NCBI GenBank assembly: GCA_004359435.1
Contig: PTET01000001.1
Coordinates: forward strand, 461,642-525,641
Direction of reading: 5' to 3'
Source: Flavobacteriaceae bacterium
Lineage (GTDB): Bacteria; Bacteroidota; Bacteroidia; Flavobacteriales; Weeksellaceae
DNA: 64,000 nt
The notes beneath the pieces were generated by a model, which was not told the DNA's origin, made no database searches, and saw nothing but the letters and a program-made list of their open reading frames with translations. How positions within the stretch are numbered: the stretch's first letter is position 1; every line of letters begins with the position of its first letter. Below are positions 1 to 8,097 of this stretch, one piece after another. Position numbers and translations under genes: made by a program.

Positions 1-31
1 GTTGCAAAATTAATAAGTTTAATTGACAATC

Positions 32-484
32 ATGATTAAAAAGTTAAATATAGAAAACAGAAAGGCCAAATTCAACTTTGAGTTTATCCAAACCTTAGAA
101 TGTGGACTTGTGCTCACCGGTACTGAAGTAAAATCTATCCGGGCATCAAATGCGAGCATTGCCGAATCTTTTTGCCAGATAAAAAACCAAGAATTATACC
201 TTATTAATATGTATATAAAGGAATATGAGCTTGGTACCTATGCCAATCATCAACCTAGAAGGGAAAGAAAACTACTCATTAAGGCCGAAGAATTAAAAAA
301 ATTACACAAGGCCGTCAAAGAAAAGGGATTAACCTTAGTGCCTGTTAGACTGTACTTTAACGACAAAAATAAAGTAAAAATTAAGGTTGCTTTAGGCAAA
401 GGAAAAAAAATACATGACAAAAGACATGTCCTAAAAGAGAAAGATTTAGGCAGAGACTTGCGTAGAGTTGTTAAGAATTACTAA
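32..484 (+). CDS. smpB: SsrA-binding protein SmpB
   Basis: SmpB binds tmRNA and delivers it to stalled ribosomes for trans-translation. The 150-residue product covers the whole family: the N-terminal start MIKKLNIENRKAKF, the core motif GLVLTGTEVKSIR (about residues 26-38), the NMYIKEYELGTYANH segment, and the basic C-terminal tail with KKIHDKRHVLKEKD, which enters the decoding centre. I place the start at the ATG at 32; an in-frame TTG nine bases upstream is less likely. The ompA start lies 46 bases downstream on the same strand. Nothing is unusual about the gene. Identification rests on clear family motifs and full length. Confidence 0.97.
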   Translation: MIKKLNIENRKAKFNFEFIQTLECGLVLTGTEVKSIRASNASIAESFCQIKNQELYLINMYIKEYELGTYANHQPRRERKLLIKAEELKKLHKAVKEKGLTLVPVRLYFNDKNKVKIKVALGKGKKIHDKRHVLKEKDLGRDLRRVVKNY

Positions 485-530
485 ATTTGTCATGTTTAAA
501 AACTTAAAATTAAGTATAATTTGTTTTGAT

Positions 531-1802
531 ATGAAAAAGTTTAATTTATTATTAGCTGGAGTTGTAGCGATGTTATCGACTACTGCAACTGCGCAAAATT
601 CAGACAATCCGTGGTACATCAGTGCTGGATTGCACTCAGTAGATCATACCTCTGTAAACGGAGCGTTTGATGGATTCTTTGATACCAAAGACTACAGCTT
701 TGTTCCACCACTTTCTAGAATTGTTGTGGGTAGAAACGTAGCCAAAGGGATTGGAGTAGATATTACTGCTTCTGTTGGAGAAATTGACAACAAAGCGATG
801 CTTTCTGGTCAACAAGCTTCTATTGGAAGTGTAGCTTCTTTGACTGACAAATTTTTCTTGAATGTAGGTCCTGGGGTTAGAATTTCTCCACTTACTCTTA
901 TCACTGGAAACTCTGGAATGATTGACCCATACCTAAGATTGGGAGCAAACTACAACAGATTAGACTACAGACAAGAAGACGGTACAGATGTAACTGGAAC
1001 TGTTCCTAACGATGCTGATTTCGACCACTTGGGTCTTTCTGCTGGTGCAGGTTTGAACGTTTGGGTTACAGAAAACATCGCTCTTAACGTTGGTGCTGAC
1101 TACAACCACTTCCCAGAAACTGGAGGTGACAACATCGACTTCTTCCAACACTACTATGGTCTTGGATTCCAATTCGGAAACACTGACAAAGATGGAGATG
1201 GTGTACTTAACAAAGAAGACAACTGTCCAGAAGTTCCTGGTCCTGCTGACAACCAAGGTTGTCCATGGGGTGACAAAGACGGAGACGGTGTACTTGATAA
1301 CGTAGACAACTGTCCAGATGTTAAAGGCCCTGCTGAAAACAAAGGATGCCCATGGGGTGACAAAGACAAAGACGGAATCTTAGATAACGTTGACAAATGT
1401 CCTTCTGTTGCTGGTGTTGCTAGACTACAAGGATGTCCTGCTCCAACTACAACTGAAATTGCAGCTCAAGGTTCTAAATTGATCGAAGGATTGACTTTCG
1501 AAACCAACTCTGCAGTACTTACAGGTGAGTCTTGGACTAAAATTGAAAAAGCTGCTGCTTACATCAAAGAAAACGGTGGACAGTACTTCGTAGATGGTCA
1601 TACAGACTCTAGAGGTAAAGACACTTACAACATGGCATTGTCTCAAAAAAGAGCTGCTGCGGTTGTTTCTGCCCTAGCTTCTAAAGGAGTAGATGTTGCT
1701 ACTTTAACTTCAAGAGGATTTGGTGAAACTTCACTTAAATGTGATGAGTCAACTCCAGAAGGATTGTTGTGTAACAGAAGAGTTGTGTTTACTGCTAAAT
1801 AA
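531..1802 (+). CDS. OmpA family outer membrane protein with thrombospondin type 3 repeats
   Basis: This is a 423-residue outer membrane protein that ties the outer membrane to peptidoglycan. A signal peptide (MKKFNLLLAGVVAMLSTTATA, then QN) is followed by an eight-strand-like beta-barrel region (about residues 25-220). Calcium-binding thrombospondin type 3 repeats come next (about 222-304, motif DKDGDGVLD plus DNCP), then a C-terminal OmpA domain (about 320-423) with the peptidoglycan-binding pattern DGHTDSRGKDTYNMALSQKRA and a final NRRVVF. I chose the ATG at 531 because it begins a proper signal peptide; the reading frame is open further upstream. Codon use is cleaner and more biased than in the neighbours, as expected for an abundant protein. 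A strong terminator follows. Confidence 0.95.
   Translation: MKKFNLLLAGVVAMLSTTATAQNSDNPWYISAGLHSVDHTSVNGAFDGFFDTKDYSFVPPLSRIVVGRNVAKGIGVDITASVGEIDNKAMLSGQQASIGSVASLTDKFFLNVGPGVRISPLTLITGNSGMIDPYLRLGANYNRLDYRQEDGTDVTGTVPNDADFDHLGLSAGAGLNVWVTENIALNVGADYNHFPETGGDNIDFFQHYYGLGFQFGNTDKDGDGVLNKEDNCPEVPGPADNQGCPWGDKDGDGVLDNVDNCPDVKGPAENKGCPWGDKDKDGILDNVDKCPSVAGVARLQGCPAPTTTEIAAQGSKLIEGLTFETNSAVLTGESWTKIEKAAAYIKENGGQYFVDGHTDSRGKDTYNMALSQKRAAAVVSALASKGVDVATLTSRGFGETSLKCDESTPEGLLCNRRVVFTAK
1186..1440 (+). repeat. In-gene thrombospondin type 3 repeats
   Basis: Three degenerate tandem units encode DKDGDGVL..DNCP..GPA..N.GCPWG (third unit DKDKDGIL..DKCP). The DNA is also similar between units, for example the gacaaagacggagacggtgt blocks. 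These are ordinary calcium-binding repeats linking the OmpA barrel to its periplasmic domain, not a CRISPR array. Confidence 0.85.
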
Positions 1803-1822
1803 GTAACATACCCTTAAATAAT

Positions 1823-1856
1823 AAAAAAGAGCTTCCCACGGGAAGCTCTTTTTTTT
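1823..1856 (+). terminator. Rho-independent terminator of ompA
   Basis: The hairpin gagcttccc / gggaagctc (1829-1837 with 1840-1848, two-base loop) is preceded by an A-run and followed by eight Ts. It lies 21 bases after the ompA stop codon. Confidence 0.93.
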
Positions 1857-1869
1857 GCACCTAACACGA

Positions 1870-1915
1870 GACAACAAAAAAGCTGAACCCTTGGGCTCAG
1901 CTTTTTTGTTGTTGA
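1870..1915. terminator. Bidirectional terminator between ompA and the DUF3109 gene
   Basis: This is a long inverted repeat, acaacaaaaaagctga against tcagcttttttgttgt, with a short central loop. It has A/T runs on both sides, so it can stop transcription in either direction. It sits just past the 3' end of the minus-strand DUF3109 gene and backs up the ompA terminator. Confidence 0.85.
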
Positions 1916-1937
1916 TATCTTCTGGTAAGACAAACGC

Positions 1938-2525
1938 TTATATTCTATTTTGTTTGTGTAGTTCTTGTTCTACTTCTTGCATTTCCTTGTACCAGTCTTC
2001 CCCAAATCTTCTAATAAGGGGTTCTTTCGAAAAGCCAAAAACAGAAACAGAAAGTTCTTTTCCAAGGCTGCAGGCATCAGAACAAATGTCCCATCTGTCG
2101 TAATTCAGTAGAGAAAAACCGCTTTTGGTTTCTTTCTCTCGAATGGGGTACAAATGGCAAGAAATGGGTTTTTTATAGTCTATGATGTTTTGGGCATACG
2201 CCAGTTCTATGGCGCAAATATTGGTTCCGTCTTCTTTGTATACCACATAGGCGCACTCTTGGTTATCAACCAGTGTTGTGCCCCATTCTTGGTCTTTGTC
2301 TAGTACATATTTGCCTTGCTTTTCTATGGCCGCAATTCCTTTTGGGCTTAATAGTGGTTTGATTTTGGGATAGATTTCATCCAAAATGGCGAGTTCTTCT
2401 TTTTTTAAAGGAGCTCCAGAGTCGCCCTGAGTACAGCAAGCACCTTTGCATTTGGAAAGATTGCACACAAACTCCTTTGAAAATATATCTTCGGATACAA
2501 TGGTATTTTGAACTTCTATCATCAT
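1938..2525 (-). CDS. DUF3109 family protein (YkgJ-like cysteine cluster)
   Basis: The 195-residue protein matches the Bacteroidetes DUF3109 family. The N-terminal pattern FVCNLSKCKGACCTQGDSGAP gives a CxxxxCxxxCC cluster, and further cysteines (NQECAYV, NICAIELAY, PISCHLYP, DICSDACSLG) are spread along the chain. This resembles the YkgJ/UPF0153 group, which is thought to bind metal or a Fe-S cluster; no enzymatic role is established. I prefer the ATG at 2525 (MMIEVQNTIV) to a longer frame that adds six residues, because homologues as I remember them begin near IEV. The gene stands alone, convergent with ompA and divergent from dxs. Confidence 0.85.
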   Translation of the reverse strand: MMIEVQNTIVSEDIFSKEFVCNLSKCKGACCTQGDSGAPLKKEELAILDEIYPKIKPLLSPKGIAAIEKQGKYVLDKDQEWGTTLVDNQECAYVVYKEDGTNICAIELAYAQNIIDYKKPISCHLYPIREKETKSGFSLLNYDRWDICSDACSLGKELSVSVFGFSKEPLIRRFGEDWYKEMQEVEQELHKQNRI

Positions 2526-2588
2526 AGGACAAAAGTACGGCATTTTTGTATTTTTCTTTCTTTATGCTGGCTTTAACTCTGCAATATA

Positions 2589-2623
2589 TTTGTGAAGCTT
2601 TGAAGTAAAAAACTGTAAATTTG
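2589..2623 (+). promoter_or_regulatory. Possible Bacteroidetes promoter for dxs
   Basis: A TTTG (2589-2592) lies 23 bases ahead of TAAATTTG (2616-2623), matching the Bacteroidetes TTTG / TAnnTTTG pattern. The -7 box ends only four bases before the ATG, so a transcript from it would be nearly leaderless. A second TATATTTG at 2585-2592 could give a leader of about 30 bases instead. Confidence 0.45.
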
Positions 2624-2627
2624 CTTT

Positions 2628-4114
2628 ATGAAAAGCTATCTAGATTCCATACATTCTCCAGAGGATTTAAGAAAACTCCCAGAGTCTTCTTTGGTGGATT
2701 TGGCCGAGGAAATTCGTCAAAAAATCTTGGACGCTCTCTCTATTAAAAAAGGTCATCTGGGTGCCAGTTTGGGTGTGGTAGAACTGAGCGTTGCGCTTCA
2801 TTATTTTTTTCAAACACCAGAAGATATACTTATTTGGGATGTAGGACATCAGTGTTATGCGCATAAAATTCTAACGGGCAGAAAAGATTTTTCTTCACTT
2901 AGAGAACTCGGTGGGCTTTCTGGTTTTCCAAGCCCCAGTGAAAGTTCTTTCGATGCTTTTGGCGTAGGACATTCTTCGACCTCTATTTCTGCCCTTATGG
3001 GTATGGCATTGGCTAATGTAAACCAAGGTAACAAAAATAAACATGTTTGTGTGATTGGGGATGCATCTATTGTTAGTGGAATGGCCTTCGAAGCGCTCAA
3101 TCATTTGGGTGATACCAACCTAGATGTACTGGTTATACTCAACGATAATTCCATTGGAATCGACCCTAGTGTTGGAGCCTTAAAGCAACATTTTTCAAGC
3201 GTAGAAAAAGATCAAAAAAGCGTATTTGCGTTTTTTGGCTTACAATATCATCCTCCTGTTGATGGACACAATTTTAAAGAACTTTTTGATGCTTTTGCTT
3301 GGGCCCAAAAGACCTCTGGTCCTAAAATTTTACATGTTAAAACCGTCAAAGGCAAAGGTTATGCCAAGGCAGAAGAAGATCAGGTAACCTGGCATGCGCC
3401 TGGTGTTTTTATTTGCAAAGAGGATTCGATCAAGTAATTCACGATGTGGCACTTCAAAACTTGCCCGTTGTTTTTTGTGTAGATAGAGCTGGAATTGTGG
3501 GAGAAGATGGACCTACGCATCACGGGGTTTTCGATCTTCCTCTATTTTTAAGTGTTCCTAATTTTGTGGTGGCTTCTGCCAGTGGGCTTAATCAACTTTC
3601 AGATTTGCTATATACCGCAAGTATATCTAACAGACCTTTTGTAGTAAGATATCCAAGGGGTGGAAATCAAGAGGATTATTTTCAAAAAGAATTCTCGATT
3701 TTAGAAATCGGTAAGGCACTAGTTTTAAATGAAACGCCAAAAGCCAAAGTTGCAATATTTTTTCATGGAGAAATTGGATTTCCACTTTTGGAGAGCTTAG
3801 AAAAATTGGACATCAAAGAACAGGTTTTATTGTATGATTTTGTTTATGCCAAACCTTTAGATTTAAAACTAATTTCTGAAGTTGCTAAAAAAGTTTCAAC
3901 GATTATTACTTTAGAAGAATCTATGCTTCAAGGTGGATTTGGTCAGGCTGTAAGTTCTGTTTTACAATCTTTAAACTACAAAGGAAAAAAAGTAAACCTT
4001 GGGATTGAAGATCGGTTCGTGACTTTTGGAGACAAAGAAAGTCTATTAAAGACTCAAAACTTATCTATTTCTCAAATTGAAGAGCTGATAATTAAAGAAT
4101 TAAAGCAAGTCTAG
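2628..4114 (+). pseudogene. dxs: 1-deoxy-D-xylulose-5-phosphate synthase, internally deleted and frameshifted
   Basis: DXS condenses pyruvate and glyceraldehyde-3-phosphate in the first step of the MEP isoprenoid pathway. The N-terminal thiamine-diphosphate half (2628 to about 3408) is normal: WDVGHQCYAHKILTGR, FGVGHSSTSISA, IGDASIVSGMAFEALN, ILHVKTVKGKGYAKA, WHAPGVF. Reading then jumps into another frame at about 3410 and resumes with LQRGFDQVIHDVALQ, FCVDRAGIVGEDGPTHHG and the C-terminal transketolase domain to 4114. Family members carry some 85-95 more residues here, including the IAEQHAVTFAAG segment with the catalytic glutamate. As written the first frame stops at 3437, and neither half would be active. 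The two halves would otherwise form an unremarkable gene, so the lesion looks recent or artefactual. Confidence 0.93.
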
Positions 4115-4175
4115 GGAACCTAAGAAAGGGTTAAAAACTAATTGAAAATTAATTTTTAAAGCCCATCAAATCCTT

Positions 4176-4183
4176 TATTTTTG
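4176..4183 (+). promoter_or_regulatory. Possible -7 box for prs
   Basis: TATTTTTG matches TAnnTTTG and lies 24 bases before the prs ATG. I see no good TTG/TTTG at the expected distance upstream, so the call rests on the -7 box alone. Confidence 0.38.
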
Positions 4184-4207
4184 CAAGTATAAAACTTCAG
4201 AATTGCC

Positions 4208-5143
4208 ATGGACCAACCCGCTCATATTTTTTGTACTCGAAGCAGTCGATATTTAGCAGAAAGAATTGCAGAACATTATGGAAAAGAATTAGGTAAAATC
4301 AACTTTTTAGAATTTTCTGATGGAGAATTTCAACCTTCCTTTGAAGAATCCATTCGAGGAGCAAGGGTTTTCCTTATTGGTTCTACCTTTCCTGGTGCTG
4401 AAAATTTGATGGAAATGTTGCTTTTGTGCGATGCAGCCAAACGCGCTTCTGCAGATAAAATTACTGCGGTAATGCCTTATTTTGGATATGCCAGACAAGA
4501 TAGAAAAGACAAGCCAAGGGTTCCGATCGGAGCCAAATTGGTTGCTAATTTGCTCAGCACCGCAGGGGCAACAAGAGTAATGACCATGGATCTACATGCC
4601 GAGCAAATTCAAGGTTTCTTCGAAATTCCTGTGGATCATCTCTATGCTTCGGGAATTTTTGTAGAATATATCAGATCTCTAAAATTAGATAACCTAACCA
4701 TTGCTTCTCCAGACATGGGTGGAGCTAAAAGAGCTAGAGCTTATGCCAAATATCTAGATGCAGAGGTGGTAATCTGCTACAAAGAAAGAGCCAAAGCCAA
4801 TGAAATTGGATACATGACCTTAATTGGAGACGTTAGAGGAAAAAATGTAGTTTTGGTAGACGACATGATAGACACCGCAGGAACACTCACCAAAGCCGCA
4901 GAAGTTCTTAAAGAAAAAGGAGCCATTTCAGTTAGAGCCATGGCTACTCATGCGCTTTTGTCTGCTGGAGGAGACCAAAGAATACAAGATTCGGTTTTAG
5001 AAGAACTCATCGTTACCGATACCATTCCACTAAAAGATACTTCAAAAAGTAAAATTAAGGTGCTTAGTTGTGCCAAAATGTTTGCCGAAATCATGGAATT
5101 GGTTCACCACAAATCTTCCATCAGTGGAAAGTTTATCATGTAA
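4208..5143 (+). CDS. prs: Ribose-phosphate pyrophosphokinase
   Basis: Prs makes PRPP from ribose-5-phosphate and ATP, feeding purine, pyrimidine, histidine, tryptophan and NAD synthesis. The 311-residue product is full length. It carries the SDGEFQPSFEESIRG motif near the N terminus, the catalytic flexible region DLHAEQIQGFFEIPVDHLYA (about residues 128-147), SPDMGGAKRARAYA, and the PRPP-binding loop VVLVDDMIDTAGTL (about 215-228). It is followed by rplY, a common flavobacterial pairing; the pth gene that often comes third in that cluster is not present here. A separate promoter-like box lies ahead of each gene. Confidence 0.97.
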   Translation: MDQPAHIFCTRSSRYLAERIAEHYGKELGKINFLEFSDGEFQPSFEESIRGARVFLIGSTFPGAENLMEMLLLCDAAKRASADKITAVMPYFGYARQDRKDKPRVPIGAKLVANLLSTAGATRVMTMDLHAEQIQGFFEIPVDHLYASGIFVEYIRSLKLDNLTIASPDMGGAKRARAYAKYLDAEVVICYKERAKANEIGYMTLIGDVRGKNVVLVDDMIDTAGTLTKAAEVLKEKGAISVRAMATHALLSAGGDQRIQDSVLEELIVTDTIPLKDTSKSKIKVLSCAKMFAEIMELVHHKSSISGKFIM

Positions 5144-5188
5144 AATTCTTTTCGGGCTAAACTAGTGGGAAAAGTTAATTTTTAATTG

Positions 5189-5196
5189 TAGCTTTG
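5189..5196 (+). promoter_or_regulatory. Possible -7 box for rplY
   Basis: TAGCTTTG matches TAnnTTTG and would give a leader of roughly 30 bases before the rplY ATG. The upstream -33 element is poor. It suggests rplY can be transcribed apart from prs. Confidence 0.4.
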
Positions 5197-5230
5197 CAGT
5201 CCTAAAAAGTATAAATTATATTTAAGTACA

Positions 5231-5905
5231 ATGAAATCGATAACAATTCAAGGAACAAAAAGAGAAATCGTAGGGAAGAAGGCTTCCAAACAACTACGTA
5301 ATGCTGAACAAGTACCTTGTGTGGTTTACGGTGGTGAACAACCTATTCATTTTGCAGCTGATGAAAAAAGCTTCAAATCGTTGGTGTACACTCCAGAGGC
5401 ACATACAGTAGTCTTGGACATCAACGGTCAAAATGTGAACGCTATTTTGCAAGACATACAATTTCATCCCATTACAGATAGAATTATTCATGCTGACTTT
5501 GCTCAACTTTTCGATGATAAAGCCGTTACCATTGCGGTTCCTGTAAAACTTACAGGTAGATCTAAAGGGGTTGCCAATGGAGGGGCGCTTCGTCATAACA
5601 TGAGAAAGGTAACAGTAAAAGCTTTGCCTGGAAACTTGCCAGATGATATTACTGTAGATATTACGCCACTTAAAATTGGTTCTAAATTGTACATCAAAGC
5701 ACTTCGAAACGATAAATTCGAATTGTTACACCCAGACAACGCGGTAGTTGTAGCCGTTAGAGCTTCTAGAGCTTCTATCCTTGCTGGTGGTGGCGCTGCG
5801 GATGATGAGGATGAAGACGAAGAAGTTGAAGTAGCAGAGGATGCAGCAGAAGTACAAGCTGAAACTCCAGCCCAAACAGAAACTCAAGAAGATTCTGCAG
5901 AATAA
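5231..5905 (+). CDS. rplY: 50S ribosomal protein L25/general stress protein Ctc
   Basis: The 224-residue protein is the long, two-domain L25 (Ctc type) that binds 5S rRNA. The N-terminal L25 domain has the typical [21 protein letters not shown] segment and [19 protein letters not shown]. The C-terminal beta domain (about residues 95-185) contains [17 protein letters not shown] and [18 protein letters not shown]. The last 40 residues are a strongly acidic, low-complexity tail ([17 protein letters not shown]), which is common in Bacteroidetes homologues. It follows prs and ends at a strong terminator. Confidence 0.95.
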   Translation: MKSITIQGTKREIVGKKASKQLRNAEQVPCVVYGGEQPIHFAADEKSFKSLVYTPEAHTVVLDINGQNVNAILQDIQFHPITDRIIHADFAQLFDDKAVTIAVPVKLTGRSKGVANGGALRHNMRKVTVKALPGNLPDDITVDITPLKIGSKLYIKALRNDKFELLHPDNAVVVAVRASRASILAGGGAADDEDEDEEVEVAEDAAEVQAETPAQTETQEDSAE

Positions 5906-5923
5906 AACTTATTATATTCGGTT

Positions 5924-5957
5924 AAAAAACCCTTGAAATTTCTTCAAGGGTTTTTTT
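5924..5957 (+). terminator. Terminator of rplY
   Basis: The stem cccttgaa / ttcaaggg (5930-5937 with 5943-5950) is flanked by an A-run and followed by seven Ts. It begins 19 bases after the rplY stop codon. The remaining 126 bases to tadA show no other clear element. Confidence 0.9.
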
Positions 5958-6083
5958 GTATCCATTTGAGTCATTAATTTCTATTGATTTTGTAGATTTA
6001 CTTCAATTCGGGTTGTCAAATACCAAGTTTGAAGACAAATCAATTCCTTTCCTATTTAAGAAAAGTATTTATAAATTATTATC

Positions 6084-6542
6084 ATGGAGAACGAGCCTTC
6101 TGTACTGCTTTTGGATCACGCCTATTTTATGAGAAAAGCTCTCTCTGAGGCAGTATATGCCGCTTCTTTAGATGAGGTTCCGGTTGGGGTTGTGGTGGTT
6201 TGTCAGAATAAAATTATAGCCAAAGGTTATAATCTAACCCAACAGCTAAATGATGTAACCGCCCATGCCGAAATGCAGGCCATAACTTCCGCTAGTAATT
6301 ATTTGGGTGCTAAATATTTAACTGACTGCATACTTTACGTAACCTTAGAGCCATGTTTGATGTGCGCTGGAGCACTTGCTTGGGCGCAAATTGGAACAGT
6401 GGTTTTTGGAGCCAAAGACAAAGAACCAAGAAAGATTGAACTCAAAGAAGTATTACATCCTAAAACCAAACTTATCTCTGGTGTATTGGAAGAAGAATGT
6501 GGGCAGCTTCTCACAGAATTCTTCCTAAAAAAACGAAATTAA
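6084..6542 (+). CDS. tadA: tRNA-specific adenosine deaminase
   Basis: TadA converts adenosine 34 of tRNA-Arg to inosine. The 152-residue product shows the zinc-dependent deaminase signature: TAHAEMQAI (His ligand and catalytic Glu) and TLEPCLMCAGALAWAQI (PCxxC ligands). The N-terminal helix is FMRKALSEAVYAAS, followed by DEVPVGVVVV. Length and motifs are normal for the family. The stop codon overlaps by four bases the end of the convergent minus-strand gene, so there is no room for a terminator between them. Confidence 0.93.
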   Translation: MENEPSVLLLDHAYFMRKALSEAVYAASLDEVPVGVVVVCQNKIIAKGYNLTQQLNDVTAHAEMQAITSASNYLGAKYLTDCILYVTLEPCLMCAGALAWAQIGTVVFGAKDKEPRKIELKEVLHPKTKLISGVLEEECGQLLTEFFLKKRN

Positions 6543-7513
6543 TTTTTGGGTTTATCAAAAAGATAGACCAACCTTTTCTGTAGTTTTTCTGACTCTACAA
6601 ATAGAAATGAATTGCTCAGCCATAATTCCATGGCGTTGGGAATGGTATGTTTCTGAATTTTTCCACTAGAAAGAAGAAAAGAACCTTCTGCAAACGCTTT
6701 CCATTGATCTCCAAAAAGATCTTCTTTTGCATAAAAAACTTCTAACTTGGTTTGGTAATGTTCAACCAGATCAAGAAGCTTTATAAGGCTATTTTCGTTT
6801 CTAAATGGATACGTTTCTAAGGTATAATGTACCCTTGCTAGGTCTAAGTGACAAGGCCAGTAGGTTTGTAGGTTTTTCTCTTGCGGTAAATCTAGATTTG
6901 TCCATGGATTGAGCAAAACGATTTGTTTGGGTTTGAAGCTTGTGTTTTCTAGCCGTTTTAAAACTTCTATCACAACAAGAGATGAAGATTGGTCTGCCAC
7001 CAAATAAATGGTTGGATAATCTTTATAGGCCAACAAAAAAAGATCAACCAGATGCTGAATTTTCTTTTCCCAAGAAAGTGCTGAATTCTTGTGTAAATCT
7101 GGTATCCAAAGGTCGTTTTGGGTGTCTAGAGCAAGTTTGATGAAATAATTTTTTTGATAGGGTTTAGGGCCATATAAAAATTCGCCGCCAGCCAAATACA
7201 AAATAAGGGGATTTCCTGTTGAGAATTTGTGTTGATATTGCAAAACAGAAACCCCTTGAAAAGATTGGGTGTTAAACAGGAGAAAATCTTCAAATTTTTC
7301 TACGGATTTCTCTGTTTTCTTTTTTCCCAAATGGTCTATAGCTTGTGCAGAAGAGTCGAAATCTACCATTCTATAAAAGGGATCCAAAAGGGTTAAGATT
7401 ATATTCGTGGTCCTACTTATTTCAATATTTTCGTACTTGTTTTTTTTGTTTTTTTGTCCAAAACAAAAAAAACAGTTTAAAAAGAAACACCAAACCAAAA
7501 AACGAATTTTCAT
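6539..7513 (-). CDS. Secreted alpha/beta-hydrolase-like protein, probably catalytically degenerate
   Basis: The 324-residue protein starts with a signal peptide (MKIRFLVWCFFLNCFFCFG, then QKNKKNK). The layout resembles the esterase/acetylhydrolase branch of the alpha/beta-hydrolase fold: an oxyanion-type strand ILYLAGGEFLYGP, a nucleophile-elbow-like YLVADQSSSLVV, an acid-loop-like FYAKEDLFGDQ, and a final MELWLS where relatives usually have MxHxW. The usual HGG histidine reads as alanine and the catalytic histidine as leucine, so I infer a non-catalytic or altered protein. This rests on motif alignment from memory. Its start overlaps the stop of the thioesterase gene upstream (ATGA), so the two are probably cotranscribed. 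Confidence 0.55.
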   Translation of the reverse strand: MKIRFLVWCFFLNCFFCFGQKNKKNKYENIEISRTTNIILTLLDPFYRMVDFDSSAQAIDHLGKKKTEKSVEKFEDFLLFNTQSFQGVSVLQYQHKFSTGNPLILYLAGGEFLYGPKPYQKNYFIKLALDTQNDLWIPDLHKNSALSWEKKIQHLVDLFLLAYKDYPTIYLVADQSSSLVVIEVLKRLENTSFKPKQIVLLNPWTNLDLPQEKNLQTYWPCHLDLARVHYTLETYPFRNENSLIKLLDLVEHYQTKLEVFYAKEDLFGDQWKAFAEGSFLLSSGKIQKHTIPNAMELWLSNSFLFVESEKLQKRLVYLFDKPKN

Positions 7514-8022
7514 TCTTCTAGCACTTTTTTCTTTAGTTCTATGGCCTGTGAAGGTTTGATTCTTCCCGCTGACATCAAACTTATTTCTCTTCGCATCAGC
7601 GCGTCTTGGTATCTTATTTTTTCTTCCTGGCTCTGCGGAACAACAGGATCAGATTGGATGGGTTTTCCAAGGGAATCCATGGCTACAAAAGTAAAAATTC
7701 CTTGATTGGTTTGCGTTTTTTCACCTGTTGAGGTTTCTTCCATAAACACATCAATGATTACTTCCATCGAAGTAGAAAATACCCTTGAAACTTTGGCCTC
7801 TAAAGTTGCGATTTGCCCCATAGGAATAGGCTGCTGAAAGGTAACCAGATTAACAGAGGCGGTAACTACATTTTCTACTCCTGCATGTCTTCGGGCAGAT
7901 ATAGACCCTATTCTATCCATTCTAGAGAGCAGTTCTCCACCAAAAATATTGTTCAAAGAATTGGTTTCAGAAGGTAGAATAATATTGGTTAAAATGGTTA
8001 GAGAATCTGAGGGCGTTTTCAT
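7510..8022 (-). CDS. Acyl-CoA thioesterase, hotdog fold (YciA/BFIT type)
   Basis: The 170-residue protein has a single hotdog domain of the cytosolic acyl-CoA hydrolase type. It begins with LPSETNSLNNIFGGELLSRMDR, where the N..GG..L pattern carries the catalytic Asn/Asp region, followed by SISARRHAGVENVVTASV and VDVFMEE-like and FTFVAMD strands. Such enzymes hydrolyse acyl-CoA esters in the cytoplasm. The gene leads a two-gene operon with the secreted hydrolase-like protein, sharing ATGA at the junction. The substrate cannot be told from the sequence. Confidence 0.88.
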   Translation of the reverse strand: MKTPSDSLTILTNIILPSETNSLNNIFGGELLSRMDRIGSISARRHAGVENVVTASVNLVTFQQPIPMGQIATLEAKVSRVFSTSMEVIIDVFMEETSTGEKTQTNQGIFTFVAMDSLGKPIQSDPVVPQSQEEKIRYQDALMRREISLMSAGRIKPSQAIELKKKVLEE

Positions 8023-8097
8023 AAATTGAAAAAAAAAGGATAAGGATTTATTGATTTTTAAAGATACATCTTTTTAAAATAAGTAGTAAATTGTAAC

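Noticed and set aside
1186..1440. Tandem repeats that might be read as a CRISPR-like array
   Set aside because: They encode in-frame calcium-binding thrombospondin type 3 units of OmpA, have no spacers and are not palindromic repeats.
960..1646. Several open frames on both strands inside ompA
   Set aside because: They are shadows of a strongly biased coding frame, have no family similarity and no start signals.
3413..4114. A separate short transketolase-like gene starting at TTG 3413
   Set aside because: It begins in the middle of the DXS pyrimidine-binding domain and continues the same protein after the seam, so it is the second half of one broken gene.
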